Assembly: GCF_000003605.2 (NCBI RefSeq)
Contig: NW_003108269.1
Span: forward strand, 1 to 21,440
Source of the DNA: Saccoglossus kowalevskii
Lineage: Eukaryota; Hemichordata; Enteropneusta; Harrimaniidae
Length of the DNA: 21,440 bases
Reading direction: 5' to 3'
Shown in pieces: positions 1 through 10,567 of the stretch. The translations under genes were made by a program, and so were the position numbers. Every line of letters begins with the position of its first letter. Position 1 is the first letter of the stretch. The notes below the pieces were generated by a model, which was not told the origin of the DNA, did no database searches, and was given only the letters and a program-made list of their open reading frames with translations.

Positions 1-34
1 ATATATCACACGATTTGGTTAACACATTCTAAAG

Positions 35-80
35 ATGGCATACAATATATATCACACGATTTGGTTAACAAATTCTAAAG
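35..80 (+). repeat. Representative modal monomer (46 bp)
   Basis: This unit matches the most common monomer and serves as the numbering reference: position 1 is the A of ATGGCATAC and position 46 the G of TCTAAAG. It holds 13 G or C bases (28%). Key parts are an alternating ATATATAT tract in the first third, a single CpG at positions 23-24 within CACACG, the hypervariable GGTT at 29-32, and GTTAAC at 30-35. Its length is neither a multiple of three nor of the DNA helical turn. Four units make 184 bp, close to a typical nucleosome repeat; that link is inference. Confidence 0.95.
58..75. other. Imperfect 18-bp dyad centred on GTTAAC, repeated in most monomers
   Basis: Monomer positions 24-41 form an inverted repeat about the centre of GTTAAC. 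Seven of the nine base pairs outward from the centre are complementary; the mismatches are at the 4th and 7th steps. This example lies in the 35-80 unit. Modal monomers, and those with the AGTT variant, keep the HpaI hexamer. GCCT, GGCT, GGCA, GGTA and GCTT variants destroy both the site and part of the left arm. The dyad could be a protein-binding site or simply a chance feature fixed by amplification; the sequence alone does not decide. Confidence 0.6.
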
Positions 81-678
81 ATGGCATACAATATATATCA
101 CACGATTTGGTTAACAAATTCTAAAGATGGCATACAATATATATCACACGATTTGCCTAACAAATTCTAAAGATGGCATACAATCTATATCACACGATTT
201 GGTTATCAAATTCTAAAGATGGCATACAATCTATATCACACGATTTGGTTAACAAATTCTAAAGATGGCATACAATATATATCACACGATTTGGTTAACA
301 AATTCTAAAGATGGCATACAATATATATCACACGATTTGGTTAACAAATTCTAAAGATGGCATACAATATATATCACACGATTTGGTTAACAAATTCTAA
401 AGATGGTATACAATATATATCACACGATTTGGTTAACAAATTCTACAGATGGCATACAATATATATCACACGATTTGGCAAACAAATTCTAAAGATGGCA
501 TACAATATATATCACACGATTTGGTTAACAAATTCTAAAGATGGCATACAATATATATCACACGATTTGGTTAACAAATTCTAAAGATGGCATACAATAT
601 ATATCACACGATTTGGTTAACAAATTCTAAAGATGGCATACAATATATATCACACGATTTGGTTAACAAATTCTAAAG

Positions 679-1184
679 ATGGCATACAATATGTATCATA
701 CGATTTGGTTAACAAATTCTAAAGATGGCATACAATATATATCACACAATTTGGCTAACAAATTCTAAAGATGGCATACAATATATATCACACGATTTGG
801 TTAACAAATTCTAAAGATGGCATACAATATATATCACACGTTTTGGTTAACAAATTCTAAAGATGGCATACAATATATATCACACGATTTGGTTAACAAA
901 TTCTAAAGATGGCATACAATATATATCACACGATTTGGTTAACAAATTCCAAAGATGGCATACAATATATATCACACGATTTGGTTAACAAATTCTAAAG
1001 ATGGCATACAATATATATCACACGATTTGGTTAACAAATTCTAAAGATGGCATACAAAATATATCACACGATTTGCCTAACAAATTCTAAAGATGGCATA
1101 CAATCTATATCACACGATTTGGTTAACAAATTCTAAAGATGGCATACAATCTATATCACACGATTTGGTTAACAAATTCTAAAG
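679..1184 (+). repeat. Marker block B, copy 1 (CpG-loss/GGCT + CGTTTT)
   Basis: Ordered units: an AATATGTATCATAC unit (679), a CACACAAT-GGCT unit (725), modal, CGTTTT (817), modal, TTCCAAAG (909), two modal, AAAATAT with GCCT (1047), then two AATCTAT units. The same order, with one extra GGTATA unit, is at 4772-5323, an offset of about 4.09 kb. The CACACAAT-GGCT unit and the CGTTTT unit lie exactly 92 bp apart in all five block B copies. Confidence 0.8.
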
Positions 1185-1459
1185 ATGGCATACAATATAT
1201 ATCACACGATTTGGTTAACAAATTCTAAAGATGGCATACAATATATATCACACGATTTGGTTAACAAATTCTAAAGATGGCATACAATATATATCACACG
1301 ATTTGGTTAACAAATTCTAAGATGGCATACAATATATATCACACGATTTGGTTAACAAATTCTAAAGATGGCATACAATATATATCACACGATTTGGCAA
1401 ACAAATTCTAAAGATGGCATACAATATATATCACACGATTTGGTTAACAAATTCTAAAG

Positions 1460-2243
1460 ATGGCATACAATATATATCACACGATTTGGCTAACAAATTC
1501 TAAAGATGGCATACAATATATATATTACACGATTTGGCAAACAAATTCTAAAGTTGGCATACAATATATATCACACGATTTGGTTAACTAATTCTAAAGA
1601 TGGCATACAATCTATATCACACGATTTGGTTAACAAATTCTAAAGATGGCATACAATCTATATCACACGATTTGGTTAACAAATTCTAAAGATGCATACA
1701 ATCTATATCACATGATTTGGTTAACAAATTCTAAAGATGGCATACAATATATATCACACGATTTGGTTAACAAATTCTAAAGATGGCATACAATATATAT
1801 CATACGATTTGGTTAACAAATTCTAAAGATGGCTTACAATATATATCATACGATTTGGTTAACAAATTGTAAAGATGGCATACAATATATATCACACGAT
1901 TTGGTTAACAAATTCTAAAGATGGCATACAATATATATTACACGATTTGGCTAACAAATTCTAAAGATGGCATACAATATATATCACACGATTTGGTTAA
2001 CAAATTCTAAAGATGGTATAAAATATATATCACACGATTTGGTTAACAAATTCTAAATATGGCATACAATATATATCACACGATTTGGTTAACAAATTCT
2101 AAAGATGGCATACAATATATATCACACGATTTAGTTAACAAATTCTAAAGATGGCATACAATATATATCACACGATTTGGTTAACTAATTCTAAAGATGG
2201 CATACAATATATATCACACGATTTGCCTAACAAATTTCTAAAG
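1460..2243 (+). repeat. GGCTTA block, copy 1, running into a GGTATAAAAT block
   Basis: Ordered units: GGCT (1460), a unit with a 2-bp longer TA tract, TTACACG and GGCA (1506), a unit starting TTGG with AACTAA (1554), AATCTAT twice, a 45-bp unit starting ATGCATAC (1692), modal, CATACG (1783), GGCTTAC with CATACG and TTGTAAAG (1829), modal, TTACACG-GGCT (1921), modal, then GGTATAAAAT ending CTAAAT (2013), modal, AGTT (2105), AACTAA (2151) and GCCT (2197). The same order returns at 11534 and 14980. Confidence 0.8.
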
Positions 2244-3299
2244 ATGGCATACAATATATATCACACGATTTGGTTAACAAATTCTAAAGATGGCATACAA
2301 TATATATCACACGATTTTGGTTAACAAAATTGTAAAGATGGCATACAATATATATCACACGATTTGGTTAACAAATTCTAAAGATGGCATACAATATATA
2401 TCACACGATTGGCTAACAAATTTAAAGATGGCATACAATATATATTACACGATTTGGCTAACAAATTCTAAAGATGGCATACAATATATATCACACGATT
2501 TGGTTAACAAATTCTAAAGATGGTATACAATATATATCACACGATTTGGTTAACAAATTCTAAAGATGGCATACAATATATATCACACGATTTGGCTAAC
2601 AAATTCTAAAGATGGCATACAATATATATCACACGATTTAGTTAACAAATTCTAAAGATGGCATACAATATATATCACACGATTTGGTTAACAAATTCTA
2701 AAGATGGCATACAATATATATCACACGATTTGGTTAACAAATTCTAAAGATGACATACAATATATATCACACGATTTGGTTAACAAATTCTAAAGATGGC
2801 ATACAATATATATCACACGATTTGGCTAACAAATTTTAAGATGGCATACAATATATATCACACGATTTGGCTAACAAATTCTAAAGATGGCATACAATAT
2901 ATATCACACGATTTGGTTAACAAATTCTAAAGATGGCATACAATATATACCACACGATTTGGTTAACAAATTCTAAAGATGGCATACAATATATATCACA
3001 CGATTTGGTTAACAAATTCTAAAGATGGCATACAATATATATCACACGATTTGCCTAACAAATTCTAAAGATGGCATACAATATATATCACTCGATTTGG
3101 TTAACAAATTCTAAAGATGGTATACAATATATAAAACACGATTTGCCTAACAAATTCTAAAGATGGCATACAATCTATATCACACGATTTGGTTAACAAA
3201 TTCTAAAGATGCATACAATCTATATCACACGATTTGGTTAACAAATTCTAAAGATGGCATACAATATATATCACACGATTTGGTTAACAAATTCTAAAG
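2244..3299 (+). repeat. Mixed region with indel-bearing monomers
   Basis: Includes a 48-bp unit with two single-base gains and TTGTAAAG (2290), a 44-bp unit with GATTGG and two single-base losses (2384), a TTACACG-GGCT unit (2428), GGTATA (2520), AGTT (2612), GACATAC (2750), a 45-bp GGCT unit (2796), ATACCACAC (2933), CTCGATT (3071), GGTATA-AAACACG-GCCT (3117), AATCTAT (3163) and ATGCATAC (3209). Three frame-shifting monomers within 140 bp is the densest indel cluster outside the patch near 20.9 kb. Confidence 0.7.
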
Positions 3300-4127
3300 A
3301 TGGCATACAATATATATCATACGATTTGGTTAACAAATTCTAAAGATGGCTTACAATATATATCATACGATTTGGTTAACAAATTGTAAAGATGGCATAC
3401 AATATATATCACACGATTTGGTTAACAAATTCTAAAGATGGCATACAATATATATCACACGATTTGGCTAACAAATTCTAAAGATGGCATACAATATATA
3501 TTACACGATTTGGCTAACAAATTCTAAAGATGGCATACAATATATATCACACGATTTGGTTAACAAATTCTAAAGATGGTATACAATATATATCACACGA
3601 TTTGGTTAACAAATTCTAAACATGGCATACAATATATATCACACGATTTGGTTAACAAATTCTAAAGATGGCATACAATATATATCACACGATTTAGTTA
3701 ACAAATTCTAAAGATGGCATACAATATATATCACACGATTTGGTAAACTAATTCTAAAGATGGCATACAATATATGTCACACGATTTGCCTAACAAATTC
3801 TAAAGATGGCATACACTATATATCACACGATTTGGTTAACAAATTCTAAAGATGGCATACAATATATATCACACGATTTGGTAAACAAATTCTAAAGATG
3901 GCATAGAATATATATCACACGATTTGGTTAACAAATTCTAAAGATGGCATACAATATATATTACACGTTTTGGCTAACAAATTCTAAAGATGACATACAA
4001 TATATATCACACGATTTGGCTAACACATTCTAAAGATGGCATACAATATATATCACACGATTTGCCTAACAAATTCTGAAGATGACATACAATATATATC
4101 ACACGATTTGGTTAACAAATTCTAAAG
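3300..4127 (+). repeat. GGCTTA block, copy 2, joined to the six-unit block (partner 7626-8315)
   Basis: CATACG (3300), GGCTTAC (3346), modal, GGCT, TTACACG-GGCT (3484), modal, the six-unit block (3576-3851), a GGTAAAC unit (3852), ATAGAAT (3898), TTACACG with CGTTTT and GGCT (3944), GACATAC-GGCT-ACACATT (3990), GCCT ending CTGAAG (4036) and GACATAC (4082). The partner at 7626-8315 repeats this at an offset of 4188 bp, except for three whole monomers (138 bp) missing after its GGCTTA unit. Confidence 0.8.
3576..3851 (+). repeat. Six-unit block, copy 1
   Basis: Six monomers in fixed order over 276 bp: GGTATA ending CTAAAC, modal, AGTT, AACTAA, ATATGTCAC with GCCT, and ACACTAT. The first and last markers are exactly 230 bp apart in all six copies in the window. 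In this copy the fourth unit also has GGTAAAC. Confidence 0.85.
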
Positions 4128-4771
4128 ATGTCATACAATATATATCACACGATTTGCCTAACAAATTCTAAAGATGGCATACAATATATATCACACGATT
4201 TGGTTAACAAATTCTAAAGATGGCATACAATATATATCACACGATTTGCCTAACAAATTCTAAAGATGACATACAATATATATCACACGATTTGGTTAAC
4301 AAATTCTAAAGATGGCATACAATATATATCACACGATTTGCCTAACAAATTCTAAAGATGGCATACAATATATATCACTCGATTTGGTTAACAAATTCTA
4401 AAGATGGTATACAATATATAAAACACGATTTGCCTAACAAATTCTAAAGATGGCATACAATATATATCACACGATTTGGTTAACAAATTCTAAAGATGGC
4501 ATACAATATATATCACACGATTTGCCTAACAAATTCTAAAGATGACATACAATATATATCACACGATTTGGTTAACAAATTCTAAAGATGGCATACAATA
4601 TATATCACACGATTTGCCTAACAAATTCTAAAGATGGCATACAATATATATCACACGATTTGGTTAACAAATTCTAAAGATGGCATACAATATATATCAC
4701 ACGATTTGGCTAACAAATTCTAAAGATGGCATACAATATATATCACACGATTTGGTTAACAAATTCTAAAG
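4036..4771 (+). repeat. Alternating 92-bp dimer array (GCCT / GGTT)
   Basis: Sixteen monomers alternate strictly between a GCCT type (GGCT at 4680) and a GGTT type, giving eight 92-bp dimers. GACATAC changes mark the GGTT unit at 4082, 4266 and 4542, so part of the array is tetrameric, with a 184-bp step and then a 276-bp step. A CTCGATT unit followed by GGTATA-AAACACG-GCCT (4358, 4404) also occurs at 3071 and 3117. The preceding CTGAAG/GACATAC junction is shared with 8224, 10568 and 21148. Confidence 0.8.
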
Positions 4772-5323
4772 ATGGCATACAATATGTATCATACGATTTG
4801 GTTAACAAATTCTAAAGATGGCATACAATATATATCACACAATTTGGCTAACAAATTCTAAAGATGGCATACAATATATATCACACGATTTGGTTAACAA
4901 ATTCTAAAGATGGCATACAATATATATCACACGTTTTGGTTAACAAATTCTAAAGATGGCATACAATATATATCACACGATTTGGTTAACAAATTCTAAA
5001 GATGGTATACAATATATATCACACGATTTGGTTAACAAATTCTAAAGATGGCATACAATATATATCACACGATTTGGTTAACAAATTCCAAAGATGGCAT
5101 ACAATATATATCACACGATTTGGTTAACAAATTCTAAAGATGGCATACAATATATATCACACGATTTGGTTAACAAATTCTAAAGATGGCATACAAAATA
5201 TATCACACGATTTGCCTAACAAATTCTAAAGATGGCATACAATCTATATCACACGATTTGGTTAACAAATTCTAAAGATGGCATACAATCTATATCACAC
5301 GATTTGGTTAACAAATTCTAAAG
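4772..5323 (+). repeat. Marker block B, copy 2
   Basis: This is the closest match to the block at 679: AATATGTATCATAC (4772), CACACAAT-GGCT (4818), modal, CGTTTT (4910), modal, GGTATA (5002), TTCCAAAG (5048), two modal, AAAATAT-GCCT (5186), and AATCTAT twice (5232, 5278). The GGTATA unit is the only whole-unit difference from copy 1. It is also present in the copies at 18663 and 20411, so it was probably lost from copy 1. Confidence 0.8.
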
Positions 5324-5691
5324 ATGGCATACAATATATATCACACGATTTGGTTAACAAATTCTAAAGATGGCATACAATATATATCACACGATTTGGT
5401 TAACAAATTCTAAAGATGGCATACAATATATATCACACGATTTGGTTAACAAATTCTAAAGATGGCATACAATATATATCACACGATTTGGTTAACAAAT
5501 TCTAAAGATGGCATACAATATATATCACACGATTTGGTTAACAAATTCTAAAGATGGCATACAATATATATCACACGATTTGGTTAACAAATTCTAAAGA
5601 TGGCATACAATATATATCACACGATTTGGTTAACAAATTCTAAAGATGGCATACAATATATATCACACGATTTGGTTAACAAATTCTAAAG
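5324..5691 (+). repeat. Longest homogeneous run of modal monomers
   Basis: Eight successive units are identical to the modal monomer as far as I can read (5324, 5370, 5416, 5462, 5508, 5554, 5600, 5646). Shorter runs of four or five are at 7074-7303, 17603-17832, 18017-18200, 18433-18616 and 20181-20410. Such runs suggest very recent local amplification or gene conversion. Confidence 0.85.
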
Positions 5692-6935
5692 ATGGCATAC
5701 AATATATATCACACGATTTAGTTAACAAATTCTAAAGATGGCATACAATATATATCACACGATTTGGTTAACTAATTCTAAAGATGGCATACAATATATA
5801 TCACACGATTTGCCTAACAAATTCTAAAGATGGCATACAATATATATCACACGATTTGGTTAACAAATTCCAAAGATGGCATACAATATATATCACACGA
5901 TTTGGTTAACAAATTCTAAAGATGGCATACAATATATATCACACGATTTGGTTAACAAATTCTAAAGATGGCATACAAAATATATCACACGATTTGCCTA
6001 ACAAATTCTAAAGATGGCATACAATATATATCACACGATTTGGTTAACAAATTCTAAAGATGGCATACAATATATATCACACGATTTGGTTAACAAATTC
6101 TAAAGATGACATACAATATATATCACACGATTTGGTTAACTAATTGTAAAGATGGCATACAATATATATATCACACGATTTGGTTAACAAATTCTAAAGA
6201 TGGCATACAATATATATCACACGATTTGGTTAACAAATTCTAAAGATGGCATACAATATATATCACACGATTTGGTTAACAAATTCTAAAGATGGCATAC
6301 AATCTATATCACACGTTTTGGTTAACAAATTCTAAAGATGGCATACAATATATATCACACGATTTGGTTAACAAATTCTAAAGATGGTATACAATATATA
6401 TCACACGATTTGGTTAACAAATTCTAAAGATGGCATACAATATATATCACACGATTTGGTTAACAAATTCCAAACATGGCATACAATATATATCACACGA
6501 TTTGGTTAACAAATTCTAAAGATGGCATACAATATATATCACACGATTTGGTTAACAAATTCTAAAGATGGCATACAATATATATCACACGATTTGGTTA
6601 ACAAATTCTAAAGATGGCATACAATCTATATCACACGATTTGGTTAACAAATTCTAAAGATGGCATACAATCTATATCACACGATTTGGTTAACAAATTC
6701 TAAAGATGGCATACAATCTATATCACACGATTTGGTTAACAAATTCTAAAGATGGCATACAATATATATCACACGATTTGGTTAACAAATTCTAAAGATG
6801 GCATACAATATATATCACACGATTTGGTTAACAAATTCTAAAGATGGCATACAATATATATCACACGATTTGGTTAACAAATTCTAAAGATGGCATACAA
6901 TATATATCACACGATTTGGTTAACAAATTCTAAAG
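5692..6935 (+). repeat. Mixed monomers with a third TTCCAAAG block
   Basis: AGTT (5692), AACTAA (5738), GCCT (5784), TTCCAAAG (5830), two modal, AAAATAT-GCCT (5968); the last four units repeat 909-1092 and 5048-5231. Then GACATAC-AACTAA-TTGTAAAG (6106), a 48-bp unit with a lengthened TA tract (6152), AATCTAT with CGTTTT (6292), GGTATA (6384), a unit with both TTCC and AAAC changes (6430), three AATCTAT units (6614, 6660, 6706) and modal units. Confidence 0.7.
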
Positions 6936-7487
6936 ATGGCATACAATATATATCACACAATTTGGCTAACAAATTCTAAAGATGGCATACAATATATATC
7001 ACACGATTTGGTTAACAAATTCTAAAGATGGCATACAATATATATCACACGTTTTGGTTAACAAATTCTAAAGATGGCATACAATATATATCACACGATT
7101 TGGTTAACAAATTCTAAAGATGGCATACAATATATATCACACGATTTGGTTAACAAATTCTAAAGATGGCATACAATATATATCACACGATTTGGTTAAC
7201 AAATTCTAAAGATGGCATACAATATATATCACACGATTTGGTTAACAAATTCTAAAGATGGCATACAATATATATCACACGATTTGGTTAACAAATTCTA
7301 AAGATGGCATACAATATTTATCACACGATTTGCCTAACAAATTCTAAAGATGGCATACAATCTATATCACACGATTTGGTTAACAAATTCTAAAGATGGC
7401 ATACAATCTATATCACACGATTTGGTTAACAAATTCTAAAGATGGCATACAATCTATATCACACGATTTGGTTAACAAATTCTAAAG
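6936..7487 (+). repeat. Marker block B, copy 3 (diverged)
   Basis: It starts with a CACACAAT-GGCT unit (6936), then modal, then CGTTTT (7028), followed by five modal units, an AATATTTAT-GCCT unit (7304) and three AATCTAT units (7350, 7396, 7442). The TTCCAAAG and GGTATA markers of the other copies are missing. The order CpG-loss, CGTTTT, GCCT, AATCTAT is kept. It leads directly into the GGCTTA block at 7626. Confidence 0.65.
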
Positions 7488-7625
7488 ATGGCATACAATA
7501 TATATCACACGATTTGGTTAACAAATTCTAAAGATGGCATACAATCTATATCACACGATTTGGTTAACAAATTCTAAAGATGGCATACAATATATATCAC
7601 ACGATTTGGTTAACAAATTCTAAAG

Positions 7626-8315
7626 ATGGCATACAATATATATCATACGATTTGGTTAACAAATTCTAAAGATGGCTTACAATATATATCATACGATTTG
7701 GTTAACAAATTGTAAAGATGGCATACAATATATATCACACGATTTGGTTAACAAATTCTAAAGATGGTATACAGTATATATCACACGATTTGGTTAACAA
7801 ATTCTAAACATGGCATACAATATATATCACACGATTTGGTTAACAAATTCTAAAGATGGCATACAATATATATCACACGATTTAGTTAACAAATTCTAAA
7901 GATGGCATACAATATATATCACACGATTTGGTTAACTAATTCTAAAGATGGCATACAATATATGTCACACGATTTGCCTAACAAATTCTAAAGATGGCAT
8001 ACACTATATATCACACGATTTGGTTAACAAATTCTAAAGATGGCATACAATATATATCACACGATTTGGTAAACAAATTCTAAAGATGGCATAGAATATA
8101 TATCACACGATTTGGTTAACAAATTCTAAAGATGGCATACAATATATATTACACGATTTGGCTAACAAATTCTAAAGATGACATACAATATATATCACAC
8201 GATTTGGCTAACACATTCTAAAGATGGCATACAACATATATCACACGATTGGCCTAACAAATTCTGAAGATGACATACAATATATATCACACGATTTGGT
8301 TAACAAATTCTAAAG
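7626..8315 (+). repeat. GGCTTA block, copy 3 (partner 3300-4127)
   Basis: CATACG (7626), GGCTTAC (7672), modal, then directly the six-unit block (7764-8039), GGTAAAC (8040), ATAGAAT (8086), TTACACG-GGCT (8132), GACATAC-GGCT-ACACATT (8178), GCCT ending CTGAAG (8224, with a CAACAT change) and GACATAC (8270). The offset to copy 2 is 4326 bp before and 4188 bp after the missing three units, exactly 138 bp less, which is the signature of a whole-monomer deletion or insertion. Confidence 0.8.
7764..8039 (+). repeat. Six-unit block, copy 2
   Basis: Same order as at 3576, with a private ACAGTAT change in the first unit. It lies 4188 bp from copy 1 and is followed by the same GGTAAAC and ATAGAAT units, so the similarity extends beyond the six units. 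Confidence 0.85.
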
Positions 8316-8407
8316 ATGGCATACAATATATATCACACGATTTGGTTAACAAATTCTAAAGATGGCATACAAATATATCACATGATTTGGTTAACAAAAT
8401 TCTAAAG

Positions 8408-8867
8408 ATGGCATACAATATATATCACACGATTTGCCTAACAAATTCTAAAGAATTCATACAATATATATCACACGATTTGGTTAACAAATTCTAAAGC
8501 CGGCATACAATATATATCACACAATTTGCTTAACAAATTCTAAAGATGACATACAATATATATCACACGATTTGGTTAACAAATTCTAAAGATGGCATAC
8601 AATATATATCACACGATTTGCCTAACAAATTCTAAAGATGGCATACAATATATATCACACGATTTGGTTAACAAATTCTAAAGATGGCATACAATATATA
8701 TCACACGATTCGGCTAACAAATTCTAAAGATGGCATACAATATATATCACACGATTTGGTTAACAAATTCTAAAGATGGCATACAATATATATTACACGA
8801 TTTGGCTAACAAATTCTAAAGTTGGCATACAATATATATCACACGATTTGGTTAACAAATTCTAAAG
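8408..8867 (+). repeat. Alternating dimer array with EcoRI and CCGG variant units
   Basis: Ten monomers alternate between HpaI-lacking and GGTT types. The first four (8408-8591) are shared unit for unit with 15993-16176: GCCT, a unit beginning AATTCAT that makes a GAATTC site (8453-8458), a unit beginning CCGGCAT with CACACAAT and GCTT (8500), and GACATAC. The offset is 7585 bp throughout. After the fourth unit the two copies differ, which fixes the edge of the shared block at four units, 184 bp. Confidence 0.8.
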
Positions 8868-9143
8868 ATGGTATAAAATATATATCACACGATTTGGTTA
8901 ACAAATTCTAAATATGGCATACAATATATATCACACGATTTGGTTAACAAATTCTAAAGATGGCATACAATATATATCACACGATTTAGTTAACAAATTC
9001 TAAAGATGGCATACAATATATATCACACGATTTGGTTAACAAATTCTAAAGATGGCATACAATATATATCACACGATTTGGTTAACAAATTCTAAAGATG
9101 GCATACAATATATATCACACGATTTGGTTAACAAATTCTAAAG
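8868..9143 (+). repeat. GGTATAAAAT block, mid-array copy, followed by modal units
   Basis: GGTATAAAAT ending CTAAAT (8868), modal (8914), AGTT (8960), then modal units, without the AACTAA unit that normally follows AGTT. Other copies of this marker start at 2013, 11074, 14336 and 16959. It looks like a sister type of the six-unit block, in which unit 1 ends CTAAAC instead of CTAAAT. Confidence 0.7.
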
Positions 9144-9924
9144 ATGGCATAGAATATATACCACACGATTTGGTTAACAAATTCTAAAGATGGCATACAA
9201 TATATATCACACGATTTGGTTAACAAATTCTAAAGATGGCATACAATATATATCACACGATTTGGCTAACAAATTCAAAAGATGGCATACAATATATATC
9301 ACACGATTTGGTTAACAAATTCTAAAGATGGCATACAATATATATCACACGATTTGGTTAACAAATTCTAAAGATGGTATACAATATATATCACACGATT
9401 TGCCTAACAAATTCTAAAGATGGCATACAATATATATCACACGATTTGGTTAACAAATTCTAAAGATGGCATACAATATATATCACACGATTTGGTTAAC
9501 AAATTCTAAAGATGACATACAATATATATCACACGATTTGGTTAACAAATTCTAAAGATGGCATACAATATATATCACACGATTTGGCTAACAAATTCTA
9601 AAGATGTCATACAATATATATCACACGATTTGGCTAACAAATTCTAAAGATGGCATACAATATATATCACACGATTTGGTTAACAAATTCTAAAGATGGC
9701 ATACAATATATATCACACGATTTGGTTAACAAATTCTAAAGATGGCATACAATATATATCACACGATTTGGTTAACAAATTCTAAAGATGGCATACAATA
9801 TATACCACACGATTTGGTTAACAAATTCTAAAGATGGCATACAATATATATCACACGATTTGGTTAACAAATTCTAAGATGGCATACAATATATATCACA
9901 CGATTTGGTTAACAAATTCTAAAG
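9144..9924 (+). repeat. 17-unit higher-order repeat (781 bp)
   Basis: Begins with an ATAGAAT unit that also reads ATACCACAC. Unit 3 is GGCT (with TTCAAAAG), unit 6 GGTATA-GCCT, unit 9 GACATAC, unit 10 GGCT, unit 11 GTCATAC-GGCT, unit 15 ATACCACAC, unit 16 lacks one A (TTCTAAG). Others are modal. The next copy starts at 9925 and lacks units 6-9. Units 3-11 are also matched near 12450-12909 (offset 3214 bp), with one extra GACATAC unit. Confidence 0.85.
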
Positions 9925-10521
9925 ATGGCATAGAATATATACCACACGATTTGGTTAACAAATTCTAAAGATGGCATACAATATATATCACACGATTTGG
10001 TTAACAAATTCTAAAGATGGCATACAATATATATCACACGATTTGGCTAACAAATTCTAAAGATGGCATACAATATATATCACACGATTTGGTTAACAAA
10101 TTCTAAAGATGGCATACAATATATATCACACGATTTGGTTAACAAATTTTAAAGATGGCATACAATATATATCACACGATTTGGCTAACAAATTCTAAAG
10201 ATGTCATACAATATATATCACACGATTTGGCTAACAAATTCTAAAGATGGCATACAATATATATCACACGATTTGGTTAACAAATTCTAAAGATGGCATA
10301 CAATATATATCACACGATTTGGTTAACAAATTCTAAAGATGGCATACAATATATATCACACGATTTGGTTAACAAATTCTAAAGATGGCATACAATATAT
10401 ACCACACGATTTGGTTAACAAATTCTAAAGATGGCATACAATATATATCACACGATTTGGTTAACAAATTCTAAGATGGCATACAATATATATCACACGA
10501 TTTGGTTAACAAATTCTAAAG
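9925..10521 (+). repeat. 13-unit higher-order repeat (597 bp), tandem to the 17-unit copy
   Basis: Begins with the same ATAGAAT/ATACCACAC unit, then modal, GGCT, modal, a TTTTAAAG unit, GGCT (10155), GTCATAC-GGCT (10201), three modal, ATACCACAC (10385), the one-base-short TTCTAAG unit (10431), modal. A third ATAGAAT/ATACCACAC unit starts at 10522 but is followed by the CTGAAG/GACATAC dimer region instead. The 184-bp length difference from the preceding copy equals exactly four monomers. Confidence 0.85.
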
Positions 10522-10567
10522 ATGGCATAGAATATATACCACACAATTTGGTTAACACATTCTAAAG

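Larger units (their letters stand above)
1..1413 (+). repeat. Long duplicated segment, copy 1 (partner 18893-20180)
   Basis: The order of variant units here is closely matched at 18893-20180: an ACACATT unit (cut by the window edge), two modal units, a GCCT unit (127), two AATCTAT units of which one carries TTATC (173, 219), modal units, a GGTATA unit ending TCTACAG (403), a GGCA unit (449), then an AAAATAT-GCCT unit (1047), two AATCTAT units (1093, 1139), modal units and a GGCA unit (1368). The two copies differ by gain or loss of a few whole monomers and by the marker block at 679-862, which is absent from the partner. Confidence 0.75.

Noticed and set aside
357-584. 75-codon open frame starting at a monomer ATG
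   Set aside because: It is repeat-encoded. The modal monomer gives a stop 29 codons after its ATG; here a single A-to-C change (TAA to TAC at 444-446) lets the frame run on through two more monomers. There is no signal of coding selection, and the 46-bp length shifts frame in each unit.
2290-2517. 75-codon open frame in a monomer with indels
   Set aside because: The frame stays open only because of single-base gains and losses in units 2290 and 2384. The peptide is just the monomer read in its three frames.
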